Program-made: the position numbers and the translations under genes
Source of the DNA: Porphyra umbilicalis
Taxonomy: Eukaryota; Rhodophyta; Bangiophyceae; Bangiales; Bangiaceae
Reading direction: 5' to 3'
Assembly (NCBI GenBank): GCA_002049455.2
Contig: KV918883.1
Span: 115,433-179,432 of the forward strand
Length of the DNA: 64,000 bases
The notes under the pieces: model-generated
Seen by the model: only the letters and a program-made list of their open reading frames with translations
Databases searched by the model: none
What the model was told of the DNA's origin: nothing
Part shown: piece by piece, positions 53,917 to 64,000 of the stretch
How positions within the stretch are numbered: the stretch's first letter is position 1
How the letters are laid out: each line of letters begins with the position of its first letter

Positions 53917-56900
53917 CTATGAGGTGTTGCTCTCAGTCCCCAGAGCGCTAGGGAAAAACTCGGGATCCGTTGACTGATCGTCACTGTCCGCCGGGCCCGC
54001 CGTGCGCGCGAACTGGCGCCGCTCCCAGACCTTCTTCTTGGGCCTTCGCACCTCCTCCTCAGAGTCGGAGCGGTCAAAGGGGTGGCGTTGCCAGTTGGGC
54101 ACTCGCCCCACCCCAGCACCCAGCCGACGCGGCACCGAGGGCAGTGGCGGCAAGCTAAGGCCTGCCAGCTCGCGCCCCCATCCACCTCCGTCATCCCCGC
54201 CTCCGCCGCCACCGCCACCGCCTGCCCCACCGCGCGGCGGCGCATCGACGGGGGCGCCCGCCCCGCCGCCACCGCCACCGCCTGCCCCACCGCGCGGCGG
54301 CGCATCGACGGGGGCGCCCGCCCCGCCGCCACCGCCACCGCCTGCCCCACCGCGCGGCGGCGCATCGACGGGGGCGCCCGCCCCACCGCCACCGCCACCG
54401 CCTGCCCCACCGCGCGGCGGCGCATCGACGGGGGCGCCCGCCCCGCCGCCACCGCCACCGCCTGCCCCACCGCGCGGCGGCGCATCGACGGGGGCGCCCG
54501 CCCCGCCGCCACCGCCACCGCCTGCCCCACCGCCCGCACCACCATGGGCCGGCGCGTGGCCGCCGCCGCTGCTCGCCCCACCACCGTCTCCGTCCTCGTC
54601 ATCCCCATCCCCGTCGAGGTCCACGACCTCCTTCCGCGCCGCCACCCAGTTGTGCACCATCTGTCTCAGACTTGCGTGCTCGCTCTCAGTAACGTCCTCG
54701 TCGTCGGCGCGGGCATTCACGTTGACGCCCAAGTGGACAGCAGGGGGCTCACCTTCTTCGGGGGAGTTGGGAATGGTTGCCCGGTCGTCCTCGTCCTGGT
54801 TTGTCTTGAAGAGCTTGGCCCAGTAGTCTCCTGACTCATCAACCTCCACATGCAGGTAAGTCAACTCTTTCGCCCAAGCGGCGCGCCCCGCTTTCATCTT
54901 CCCGCCGTGCAGCACGCACTCGTTCACCTTCCTGCCGTCCGCAGAGAGGTACTCTCCCTCCAGGCACATACGAATCTGCATGGGTCACAGACACACGAGC
55001 CACAGAGACGACACACTCAAGCAACTGCGTGGCTTCAAGTGCCGGTCAGTATCGGCCAGTACCTCAATGGAACCCCCTACAGCGCTTTTGCAACACCCCA
55101 GCCACAGTACACTCTCCGTCCATGGCGCCAATAACGTACCTTGCTCAGCACAAAGGCCAGCGTGGCGAGCACCGTCGAGGCCAGTGCGTCTCCGTCATCC
55201 CCGTCAGGAAAGGTGTACTTGTCCGGGTCCCCACCACAGTGGGAAACCACAGCCAGGAAGGCGTTGAGGACTCCCCGACGCCCGTTGGCACCCCTGAGGT
55301 ACCCCCGGCCATGTAAGAACCGCCTTGTCTCCGCCTTGGATGTACCGCCGTAGCCGCTGCCCGCCGTCCACGCCCGAAAGATACAGTCCTTGAGGTTAAA
55401 GTGTACGTTGTTGCGCGTCTTACCTAGCCACGGCTTGAGCATCTTGGAGCTAGGGAGCTTCGAGTTATTGACCGCGGGGACGGAGAAGTTGGTCAGCAGG
55501 AGCTTTTCAGCGTCCTTCTTGTCGACTTTGGCCACCTCCATCACGACGGCCGCCAGAAACGGCCTGAGGGTCTCGCGGGAGTGGTACACGTCGTCGTTGG
55601 TGGACGGCGCCAGGATGCCATTGTGCATGCGCTTAGTGAGGCAGCTGCGCAGCGCCTGGATCCGTGGCTTGCCCCTCGTGCCCCTCGGCAGCGCGTCCTC
55701 GCTTGCCGTGCCACCCGCAGTGGCCTTTGCCGCTGGCCGCGCCCGGGGTGACAGCTTGCTTGGTGATAGCGGGGTGACAGTGGCCGGTGGCTCCCCATCC
55801 AAACCAGAGCCGGTAGTATCAGCGCCGTCGGCATCCGCTGACGGGCTGACTCCGCGACGACGCTTGGCCGCGGGGGCAAATGTCTTGGCGTATGCTTGAG
55901 CTGTCTGGATGGCCATCTCTTGGGCAGCACGTGCCGAGACGAAGCTGTTGTGCGCGGCAATATGCGCCGACAGCAGGGCGTTTGACGTACTGGTGCACCA
56001 GGAAGGGGGCTCAACCGGTACCGCGACGCCGTCGACACGCCACGTCAGTGCGTTGGCAGCGTCTTCCACCGCTGCCGAAACCACGCGGTCGCGCAGGCGC
56101 TTGCGTGAACTAGACGCCTTGGGCGTGGATGACTTGGTCGGAGTGCCAGCAGCAGCCGAGGTCTCGCCATCCTGCTGGGCTGGCCACTTTCGGCCGGGCC
56201 AAAAGGTTGACAGTTTGGTCTGGCTGAGAACAGGGGAAGAAATGGGGCAGCACGGGGCAGTAAGGGGGCAGCACGGGGCAGTAAAGGGGCAGCACGGGGC
56301 AGTATAGGGGCAGTAAGGGGCAGTAAGGGGCAGTAAGGGGCAGTAAGGGGCAGTAAGGGGCAGTAAGGGGCAGTAATAGAAAGTACTCGGGTCAGCTGTC
56401 GGCACAGGACGCCCACCGGCACACGACATCGCTCCAGTGCGCCAGTATCGACGCACGCGGAGCACGACAGCTCCGACCTCCATGCAAGAAGCGACAGGAA
56501 AAGCAAAAAAAGAGGCAAGGCACGCAGTATACATGCAGAGAGAACGTACAGTTGTTCAGCCGGGAGACTGGTGTCCTTGTTGGCCCTCCTCATCGCCGAT
56601 CCGCCCGAGCATCCTCCCGCGGCAGAAGCGGGGCGTGCCGACGCGGCAGGTGCGCTCCCAGCGCGGGAACCAGCCTGGCCGCCAGCCATACTCGCCGAGT
56701 GCGACGCGACCGAGTGGGACAAGTTTCGCTCGTCTTGCGGGGGAGAAGTGGCAGCACGCGGCGGGGGAGCAGGCGGCGGGGGAGTGGCAGCACGTGGCGG
56801 GGGAGTGGCAGCACGCGTCGGAGTGACAGCTCGCGTCGAGGGAGTGGCAGCACGCGTCGAGGGAGTGGCAACACGCGGCAGGGCGGCGGCAGTAGGCGGC

Positions 56901-57388
56901 GGGGCGGGAGCAGCAGGCGGCGGGACGGGGGCAGTAGGCGGCGGGGCGGGGGCAGTAGGCGGCGGGGCGAGGGCAGTAGGCGGCGGGGCGGGAGCAGCAG
57001 GCGGCGGAACGGGGGCAGTAGGCGGCGGGGCGAGGGCAGCAGGCGGCGGGGCGAGGGCAGTAGGCGGCGGGGCGGCGGCGGCAGTAGGCGGCGGGGCGGC
57101 GGCAGTAGGCGGCGGGGCGGCGGCTGCTGCTCCGGAATCGCGGAAAGCGAGGACGGCGGCGCTCAGAAGGGAGGCCGTCGACTCCCGGCCCTTGTCGGCG
57201 GCGGCCGTCGGTGCTCCGTCCGCGACTCGGTAGGCGTCGACGGCCGTCGCCTCGGTCCCTGGTCCATTCCGGCCATCGCCGGCGGCTGCAGCCGCTGCCC
57301 CACGGTCCCCGCGGCCTCCGGTCTCCTCTCTGTCCAGTACGTTGCCAATGCACACGAGTAGGCGGCCCAAAGAGGAAGCATTCGCCAT
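53917..57388 (-). CDS. TnpA-like accessory protein, three exons
   Basis: Exons are 57388-56550, 56223-55140 and 54975-53917. Both introns start GTACGT and end CAG, and phases join exactly to 993 residues. Exon 1 begins MANASSLGRLLVCIGN and holds a Pro/Ala repeat of about eleven APPPTAP heptads. Exon 2 starts in basic, nuclear-signal-like sequence (SSRKRLRDR, AAKRRRG) and then has a well-ordered region (about residues 435-640: LRSCLTKRMHNG, RETLRPFLAAVVMEVAKVDKKDAEKLLLTNF, MLKPWLGKTRNNVHFNLKDCIFRAW). Exon 3 continues this (MCLEGEYLSADGRKVNECVLHGGK, LTYLHVEVDESGDYWAKLF), then an acidic stretch, a 20-residue Gly/Ala repeat five to six times, and a Ser/acidic tail. I recognise no named domain. 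The gene is divergent from the transposase (866 bases between ATGs) and is probably the element's second protein. Confidence 0.75.
54203..54533 (+). repeat. 60-bp tandem repeat, 5.5 copies
   Basis: A 60-base unit repeats about five and a half times with only one base difference visible. It lies in the coding sequence of the accessory gene and encodes a 20-residue Gly-rich unit with APVDAPPRGG. Near identity between copies implies recent expansion. Confidence 0.95.
56236..56376 (+). repeat. GGGGCAGTAA decamer array in an intron
   Basis: An array of 10-base units (GGGGCAGTAA and GGGGCAGCAC variants), ending in six or more perfect copies, fills most of intron 1 of the accessory gene just upstream of its acceptor. 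It reads as CCCCTTACTG on the sense strand and may act as an extended pyrimidine-rich tract. It shares the core GGGCAGTA with the repeats at 53,637-53,705. Confidence 0.9.
56885..57122 (+). repeat. 21-bp repeat, about 11 copies
   Basis: Units of 21 bases (GCAGTAGGCGGCGGGGCGGGG type) encode the Pro/Ala heptads of the accessory protein. Copies vary at a few positions. Confidence 0.85.
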
Positions 57389-58254
57389 TCTGCCAACTGC
57401 GGGCGCGGGCAGAAGGGGGGTTCGAGCGTCTGCGCGGGGTCGGAGGGGGGGGGGTCCGTGTGGGGGTCAGGGAGAGGGTCCGTAAGGATGCTGGGAGCCC
57501 GTTTGTCGCGGTGCGGGCCGCCTCAAGGAGGTATCACAGACGAACTGACCAGCGGGCTTTAAGGACACCCACCAGCAGTAGTGGGGCGGGACAGGAGGGC
57601 CCCCAGAACGCCCGTGGAAGAGGTGTTACCGGGCCAAAGAAAGCCCTTGCCGGAGGTGTTGCTGGGCCGTGGCGTGGGCCAAAAACGGGCCAACGAGAAG
57701 GGCCGTGAGAAAGGCCTGGAGAAAGGCCCTTGCCAGCAGTGTTGCCGGGCCGTCTCGCCTGTCCCCAAAAAGCCGACACGAGCCGGACACGGCGGACACA
57801 ACCTGGGCAGCTTGCCTGTCGCCAACCTGGAGTGCTTCGCAGCACCAATCAGTGCTCGCCATCAGTATCGAGCTACCATCACGCGGCCCCGTGCAGCTGT
57901 GATCAGGTGGCTCCTGAGCACCCAGCGCCCTCAGGCAGGCAAAAATGATGGCTCGGTGCCCGCACGAGGCTGGGGGGCTCTCATCCATTACCGAGAAGAC
58001 CATTCGATGCCCCACAATCTCTTGATCAGGGGCCAGTGCTGACAGACTGACAGATACGATTTCATATTGTGAACCTTGTGGGGTTACTTCTGGTGTTACT
58101 GGCTGGGGTTACTTTACAGTCAGCATATCTGAATGATGCATTCGTGCCACCTGCCCGTCTTCTTCCCGACCCGGTCGACCGCTGCACCTCTTCCCACCGT
58201 GGGTCAGCTCCAGGCCCGCTCTGTCCTGCTTACGAGTGCTGGTGGCTTGCGTCG
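57389..58254. promoter_or_regulatory. Bidirectional promoter region of the element
   Basis: This gap lies between the divergent accessory and transposase starts. It carries three related ~28-base words (GAGGTGTTGCTGGGCCGTGG type) near 57,612, 57,650 and 57,730, separated by inverted GGGCC/GGCCC words. No gene is supported. A shared promoter is the simplest reading. Confidence 0.4.
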
Positions 58255-61200
58255 ATGAGTTTTCCGTGCCGAGCAGCAGACTGCGGCCGCTGTTTTAGTC
58301 GATGCCTCGGACAGCACCGGCATGCGGCACACGCGCACCGTGAGGCAACGCCCACGAGGTGTGAGGGTATCAACACCATTTGTATAGAGTCTGATGCGTC
58401 TGAGGATTCTGGTGAGCCCGGAGGTCCTGCGGTTGCAGTGCGTTCTGCCATTTGCATTGAGTCTGAAGAGTCTGGCGGCCCTACGGTTGCAATGGGTATT
58501 GCCGCGACGGCTGCCACTGCCGCGACGGCTGGCACGTCTAATGCTGGGGGTGCTGGGGACGCTGGGGATGCTGGGGATGCTGGGGGTGTTGGGGGTGTTG
58601 GGGGTGTTGGGGGTGTGCGGGACGTAGTAGGACTGGAGTCTGAGGTATTCCTGGAGCTCGCTCGGGCAATCACAGCACCTGCCTCTCCTCCAAAGCCGTC
58701 GCCTCGACGGGGTCGCGCCCGGCGAGGCGCCCCGTCTGAGAGTACCAGGCGAGCGCGCCGTGCTGACGCGCAGAACCGTCACCGGAGGCGTGCGCGCCGT
58801 CGTGGCAACACCGCCGGTGCCAACCCGACCGATGGATCTGTCGGGGATAATGAGGATACGACTGGAGAGGTACATGCGGCTGCGCGTGGGCATGGCCGTG
58901 GGAGTGGTGCCGGCGGGGGAGGAGTACGAGACGAGGACGGCGGTACGGAAGCTCAGAGCCCCGGGGCCGGTGGCGATCGGGGTTTATGTGAGCAGGTTTT
59001 CGACCACTACGAGCGCTTTGGGGACGCCAGGCGTGCAACCACCGCTTTTCCACCACTGGAGGGCGGAGGAGGCAGCGGGGGAGGGCGCGCCCCGTGGCTG
59101 AGCCAAGACCTGTGGCACGTTTTCACGTTTGCCTGCACGTCGGGCGGCGGATGCGGCCTGTCGCAACAGGAGCTGCGCCGGTTGTACCGGTACACCAAGG
59201 AGGTAGAGGCGGCAAGTTCCGCCTCCCGCACGCCATTTACAGCAGCCTTCCACACTGCAAACCGGTTTATTGCCGCCGTTCGACGATTCAAGCGCTCTCT
59301 CGTCGCCCCTCTCAACTGGAAAAAGGTTGTTATGGCGGTTGACGGTCGCAAGTACCCCGTCTTCTTCCGCGACGCGTTCGACGCTGCCCAGGAGGAGATC
59401 ATGCAAGTGGAGCTAGGGGACCTGTGCTGGGGACCGCCGCCGTCTCCAGCTGACAATGGCGTGGAAGGGCCACAGTCGGTGCTACTGCGAGGCAGCTGGG
59501 ACGGGGAGATGTACCGGGAGCAGCAAGCCCACGTCGAGGGCACTATGCACGAGGATACGAGAGTACTGGCGATGCACCTGTACTCTGATGCTACTGTGCT
59601 CAGCAGCAGCGGAGCAGTATCGGCTTACCCTTTGCGTATGCGCGTCGTCAACATCAACACCAAGGACGTGCGATGGGTCACACTAGCGTACATCCCACAG
59701 GTCGAGTCCAAGTTCATAAAGACGCGCAAAGGCCATGAGGTGCGTTCCGAGCTGCTCCAGCGGATTTTACACCTCGTCTTTCGGGGCAGCGTGCTGGCCA
59801 GCCACCGCGGGGCGTGGCTGAACTTACCCGGCGGTGGTCGAGTGCGTGTCTCCCCACGTGCCCTCCTTTACGTGTGTGATCAACCTGAGGAGCGTGCCGT
59901 AATGTGCCTGAAGGGTACTGGCTGTCTCTTTCCCTGTACGCCCTGCATGGTGGGACGGGAGGACTCGTGCTCGGCGTCCGGGGCCGATGCTCCTAGCAGA
60001 GACGTCCAGGAGACGGTACGGGCGCAGCTCAAGAACGCCACGATGGGGACCTTTTGGGGCGCGGCGGCGAGGCGTGCAGAGGTAGAGTTGGAGCACAGCC
60101 TCAACAGCGTGGTCCCTGCGATGGCCGCGTGGGCTGGCCTTGGAAATGGTCCCCGCATGCTGTATCGATTGCCAGGCTTCAATCGCCTTCACGTACGTCT
60201 CTTTGCTCGTCGAGAGTAGAACTGCTCGCTCCTTGCATTCGGTGGGCGGGCGAGCGCCCATGTCGGGCGCCTCTCTATCGGTATGCTGCCTCGGTCCTGT
60301 TCAGTATACGTTCAGTATCTCACTGTGCACGGCCCGTGACATGGCGCGAGTAGCTCTCTTTGGTATTGGTGCTGTGTGTTGTGTGCCCGAGAGTAGGTCA
60401 TGGACACTGGTATCAACAGGAAGGTCGCCAACGAGGTGCCTGTTTACCTCCGCAAGGTGGCAGAAGGTGGAGCCCATGCGCGGTTTGACACCGTCACAAA
60501 CACCGAGCGTGGCATCAATATGCGGTTCAAGCACGCGTCGCGTCGTTTGCGCGTGCCGTACATCCACCCTGGGTACGTTTTGAGCCCTACTGGGTGTGTT
60601 TATTGCTTGGGGGCAGGCTGTGGCTCACATCCCTTCACCGTATCCGCGTACTGACAAGAGGCTACCGTGCTATCAGTCCCTTTTGGCAGTATGGGCTCCT
60701 ATGTCACAGGTACTTTGTCCCAGAGGCTACAAGGCAGGCCACAATGACGGGCAGTGAGCACCGTCGTGCCCTACCGTTCCTGCCTTTCGGTGTCGTGGGC
60801 GTAGCGGGCGCCCCGGGCAATGGCGACCACCACAGCGCTTTGACTGCGGCTATTTGCGAGCTGGTTGTCGTGACAAACGCACTCTTCGCCGCACAGTGTA
60901 CCAACCAGGGCGGTGGTATTCTGTACTCGGAGGCGGTTGTGCTGGCCAAGAAGGCCCACGCGTGGGTGGTTGAGGTCTTTCAGCCCGTACTGGGGCCAGC
61001 CCACACTACCAAGCTTCACCGCATGTCGGCGCATCTTCTGGACGAGTTTCGCCTCAGGGGTAACGTCGGTGACGGCAACAGTGCGTATAATGAGGCCCTA
61101 CACAAGGCAGTTAAGGCCGCTTACAAGCTTACCAACAAGAGGAGGGACCAGTTCGTCGAGCAACTTGTGCTGAGCGAGCAGGTGTACACCCTGCTCCACG

Positions 61201-61940
61201 ACGGAGAGGAGGACAACGCCGACGCGGAGGAGGAGGGACCAGGGACCGACACGGGCGGCGACTATGACTCGGCAGGGACACGGCGCAGCCGTCCGCAGCG
61301 GCGGCAGCGGCGACGGCGGCGGCGGCGGTATGCCAAGAAGTACTCTCTGGCTGAGCTGGCCAGGAGCCACAGTATCCCTGGCTTGGCGGCTGTGCTGTGT
61401 CGTCCCGAGAGTACGCTCCTCTGCAGGAGCGGAAACCTCTATTATGGCGACGCCTCTCAACCGAGGCGAGGGCGCGCCCAACACACAATCCGGGCCGCGC
61501 CGGTTTTCCATGGGTCACCGTGGTTTGACTGGCTGCGGTACCGCCGACCAGATGGGGCCATTCGGGTCGGTCAGGCCGCCCTAGTGGTAACGACACGGGC
61601 CCGCGGCTGGGAGCGGCTGGTGGTGCGGCGAGCGGAAAAGGCTACGGCGACACCCGGATGCGTGCTGACCAAGTACGGGTGTGAGCGCCTACAATGGGAT
61701 ATGGAGGCAGAGGGAGACGCAGTACGTCTCGACGTGCTTACGACTGCGGACATTGTGAGCTGGATTGCCGTCGAGTATGACTGGGAGGACCTCAGTGAGC
61801 GCCACGGCGTTACGGTGATGCCCGACGACGTCCCCAACACGGCGGAGGAGCGACGGGCGTCTCGCTTTTTTGTTAATGCGTTTGTTGTTCGAGAGGGCCT
61901 GGGTGAGTGCGCATCTGACAGTGAGGACGGCTCCGATTAA
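58255..61940 (+). CDS. Plavaka/CACTA-like transposase, three exons
   Basis: Exons are 58255-60192, 60397-60572 and 60710-61940. Both donors are GTACGT, acceptors GTAG and ACAG, and phases join to 1114 residues. The N-terminus (1-150) is Cys-containing then Ser/acidic, with two ICIES-acidic segments like SUMO-interacting motifs, followed by a basic, Arg-rich patch. The core has WKKVVMAVDGRKYP, then MHLYSDATVLSSSGAVSAYPLRMRV with Asp445, the pattern of the Plavaka transposase domain (cut-and-paste, CACTA/EnSpm group). It continues CLFPCTPC, and in exon 3 TKLHRMSAHLLDEF with SAYNEALHKAVKAAYKLTNKR, whose Glu833 is a plausible last catalytic acid. An Arg-rich cluster (about 885-900) and an acidic tail follow. 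The ATG at 58,255 is the first in frame; a short upstream exon is possible. Confidence 0.82.
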
Positions 61941-62280
61941 AGCCGGTGCAGTATCTGGGAAAGTCATCTCGGAGGGAGGAGAAGAGTGTGCCGTTCCGGG
62001 GGGGGGGGGGGGGGGGGGGACGTGCCAGGGAAAGAAAGGTCGGGGCGGGGGCGGGGGGAAAGGAAGAATAGGTCGTTGCGCAGTGTTCCACAGTGGTGTC
62101 AGGGCACCGATGGGAAGGGGACCAGGGCTCTGCTTGGCAGTGTGGGGCATGGGCGCGCGGCGGGGCAGAAGCACCCGAGTTGTGGAGTAGGACGGGGGCA
62201 TTGGCGCGGCAGGGCGGGGCGGGGGCGTTCGCATGGTGGGGGCACGGGCGCGGTGGGGCAGGGGCTTGGGCGGGGGCATC

Positions 62281-62591
62281 GGCGGGGCGGGGGCAAGCGC
62301 GCGGCCTCGCTGCAAGACCTGACCGGCCACGCACTCGAGGATCACTGAGGATCACAGGGGGCCACGGCCACGTACGTACCGGACAGCGAACCCCACTACA
62401 TTCCCGTGATCAACGGCCAGAGTTGATCCTGCACGGGCGCGTGGCGGGGCGGGGGCAAGCGCGCGGCGTCGCCGCGAGACCTGACCGGTCACGCACTCGA
62501 GGATCACTGAGGATCACAGGGGGCCACGGCCACGTACGTACCGGACAGCGAACCCCACTACATTCCCGTGATCAACGGCCAGAGTTGATCC
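62281..62591 (+). repeat. 162-bp tandem duplication
   Basis: Copy 1 (62,281-62,429) and copy 2 (62,443-62,591) align at an offset of 162 bases with a few differences. The core between CTCGAGGATCAC and CAGAGTTGATCC is essentially identical. It includes a CACGTACGTAC palindromic word. It lies inside the right end of the transposon. Confidence 0.9.
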
Positions 62592-62862
62592 GTGACCAGC
62601 CGTCGCTGGCAGGCATTGAATCGTCCCACGTGCTACAATTATTCTTCAAGCCGACCGACTTGTAGCCTGCTTTTTGGGAGGCTACATCAAGCAGTTTCCC
62701 TCCGCGTCGTCGTAGATTGATGAGGGCTCCGCTTGTAGCCCACGTTCCCTCGTGGCCAGCACAGGGCCGTCTGGGCCAGCAAGAATTTCAGATCGGGAGT
62801 AAGAATTTCGGCCCGCAGCACGCCCGCAGCACGCGCAGCACGCCCAGCACACCGCCAGTAGA

Positions 62863-62893
62863 GTGGTACATTTTCGCGACGATGGGGAGCCCA
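62863..62893 (-). repeat. Candidate right terminal inverted repeat
   Basis: This is the inverted partner of 53,091-53,123. It lies about 0.9 kb past the transposase stop codon. Confidence 0.6.
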
Positions 62894-62994
62894 GCAAGTT
62901 CAAACTACCGCCTGTTTGTGATGGGCGTACGGTTGTCGAGAGACTGACAGCGTGGCCAATGGGCACCAGGCGGCCACCACGACCGCCGGCCGCC

Positions 62995-64000
62995 CCACAG
63001 CGCGTTGATGAAATCTCGTGTCAGGTTCCAAGGTATCTGCAACAAGGCCGAACCGTATTGCTGCTCGACCCCTTTGCGTTCAGAGAGAGATCGAAAATGA
63101 GTACATAACTCCTCTTTGCCCAATCTTTAAGGAGAAGTTCACATCCTTCGAGACATATGTTGCGAGACTCGCCGCAATGATCCCTCGGAGGTCTCGGGGA
63201 AGAAGTGGAGCAAGACCCTGACGGAGGAAAGGATGTGACACCGGCCAGCATTGAGGATACATGCCAAAGATGCATTGAAAGACACGGTCGCTTTATTGTT
63301 GCTCGGCGCGGGCACGGGTGGCAGAGCAGACACGAAATCGATAAGAAAGCCACGGTGTGCTACAGAGTCACGCAGACATGTAGCTAACTGCACACAGCCG
63401 CAAACTCTGACAGAGCTACAGGCCACCGGACAACAGCAAGCTCACCATGTCAGCGACTCGCGGACACCACGCATGCATGTGCGTATGACACAAGTTACTC
63501 GACTTCGATGTCAGCAACACCCATTGGTTTGCAAAGAAACAGAAGCCAAGAAAGAGGAAGCCATCGCACATATGCATGGTAAGGATACATGGGGGACGGG
63601 CGAGCGAACACGAAAAAGAAGTACGTGGTCAGTTCATCCAACCCATCCACCACCCACCCACCGCGCGCGTCACACTATCCACACTGCGCCAGTGTGGATC
63701 CCCACCCAATCGCCACCACCACTAGTCCAGCGACTGCAAACGTCGTCCGGCCCGTCGTAGAGTGACTCCCCCCCGCCCCCGTGCGAGCTGGAGAGAATGC
63801 GTGGGATGGAGGGGATGCAGATAAGAATACGACAGGAACGAGGGCGGTCGGCAGGAGGGTGGGCGGGGCGATCGAACAGAGGGTGGCCGGGGCTTCCGGC
63901 CAGGAGGGTGGGTGGGGCGGTCGACCAGAGGGTGGGCGGGGCGGTCCGCCAGGAGGGTGGGCCGAGCGGTCGGCCAGGAGAGCGAGCGGGGATGTTGGCA
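62995..64000 (+). repeat. Arm of a large inverted repeat (right copy)
   Basis: This is the reverse complement of 37,091-38,096, running off the window end. It begins sharply at CCACAGCGCGTTGATG. The element or duplication is therefore longer than 1 kb. Open frames in it are shared with the left copy and have no recognisable protein character. Confidence 0.9.

Larger units (their letters stand above)
53091..62893. mobile_element. Two-gene Plavaka/CACTA-like DNA transposon
   Basis: The segment is bounded by a ~31-base inverted match and contains a transposase gene (plus) and a divergent, intron-matched accessory gene (minus), with G-rich GGGCAGTA-type repeats. The two-gene content with one transposase and one low-complexity, basic accessory protein resembles the TnpD/TnpA arrangement of CACTA elements, though here the genes are divergent. 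True ends may lie slightly outside; I found no obvious target-site duplication. The transposase assignment is strong, the borders are tentative. Confidence 0.6.
61941..62994. other. 3' flank and right end of the element
   Basis: No gene is supported. The stretch contains a G22 run (61,998-62,019), a 162-base tandem duplication, GCAGCACGCCC-type short repeats (about 62,815-62,850) and the candidate right terminal repeat (62,863-62,893). The inverted-repeat arm starts at 62,995, 101 bases beyond that terminus. Confidence 0.5.

Noticed and set aside
54203-54533. CRISPR-like array of 60-base units
   Set aside because: It is a contiguous coding minisatellite without spacers, in a eukaryotic gene.
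1-64000. tRNA or rRNA genes
   Set aside because: I looked for cloverleaf-type A/B-box words and rRNA cores and recognised none; a dedicated scan could not be run.

Overview
This is a nuclear window from a GC-rich eukaryote, not a prokaryote or organelle. Ten phase-consistent GT..AG introns, a tail-anchored cytochrome b5, COPII Sec31, a SAGA Sgf29 subunit, a proteasome assembly chaperone and a plastid-type carotenoid cleavage dioxygenase all point to a photosynthetic eukaryote. High GC, small and few introns, and a secreted Cys/Ser/Gly-rich matrix-like protein would fit a bangiophyte red alga (Porphyra/Pyropia type). That last step is inference; other GC-rich algae cannot be excluded without a search.

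Layout. (1) 1-16.4 kb is visibly less GC-rich and looks like a mobile or selfish region: an MT-A70 adenine methyltransferase with the catalytic DPPW motif (2837-3631 +), a large unknown Ala-rich ORF (4123-5781 -), a second MT-A70 protein whose motif is NFPW (7882-8727 -), and a two-exon, about 1369-residue protein with the layout of a DDE (RNase H fold) transposase (10890-15204 +). (2) 17-36 kb is a very GC-rich host block: secreted Cys-rich repeat protein, short-chain dehydrogenase, carotenoid cleavage dioxygenase, VOC/glyoxalase-like protein (-), cytochrome b5, SEC31, SGF29 (-). A near-perfect 61-bp-arm hairpin (MITE-like) sits between the dehydrogenase and the dioxygenase. (3) 37.1-38.1 kb is one arm of a near-identical inverted repeat of at least 1 kb whose other arm is 62,995-64,000. 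(4) 38.1-44 kb is mostly unresolved, then come PSMG3-like (+), a GT92 glycosyltransferase (-), a G/C-homopolymer-rich stretch, cyanase (-) and cytosolic HSP70 (+). (5) 53.1-62.9 kb is a second mobile element: a Plavaka/CACTA-like transposase in three exons (+), a divergent three-exon accessory gene with long tandem repeats (-), and candidate ~31-bp terminal inverted repeats.

How it works together. The host genes are ordinary housekeeping and plastid or secretory genes with no shared pathway. The interest lies in the two transposon regions. On the left, an active-looking and a degenerate MT-A70 protein lie next to a transposase, an arrangement that suggests an element carrying its own m6A-type writer heterodimer. 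On the right is a bidirectional TnpA/TnpD-like two-gene element with short GGGCAGTA repeats.

Cautions. Several conserved genes (SEC31, the dioxygenase, SGF29, PSMG3-like) change frame exactly at long G or C runs, which I read as sequence errors. Exon joins were made by eye from splice motifs and phase. Family names rest on motifs I recognise, not on searches.
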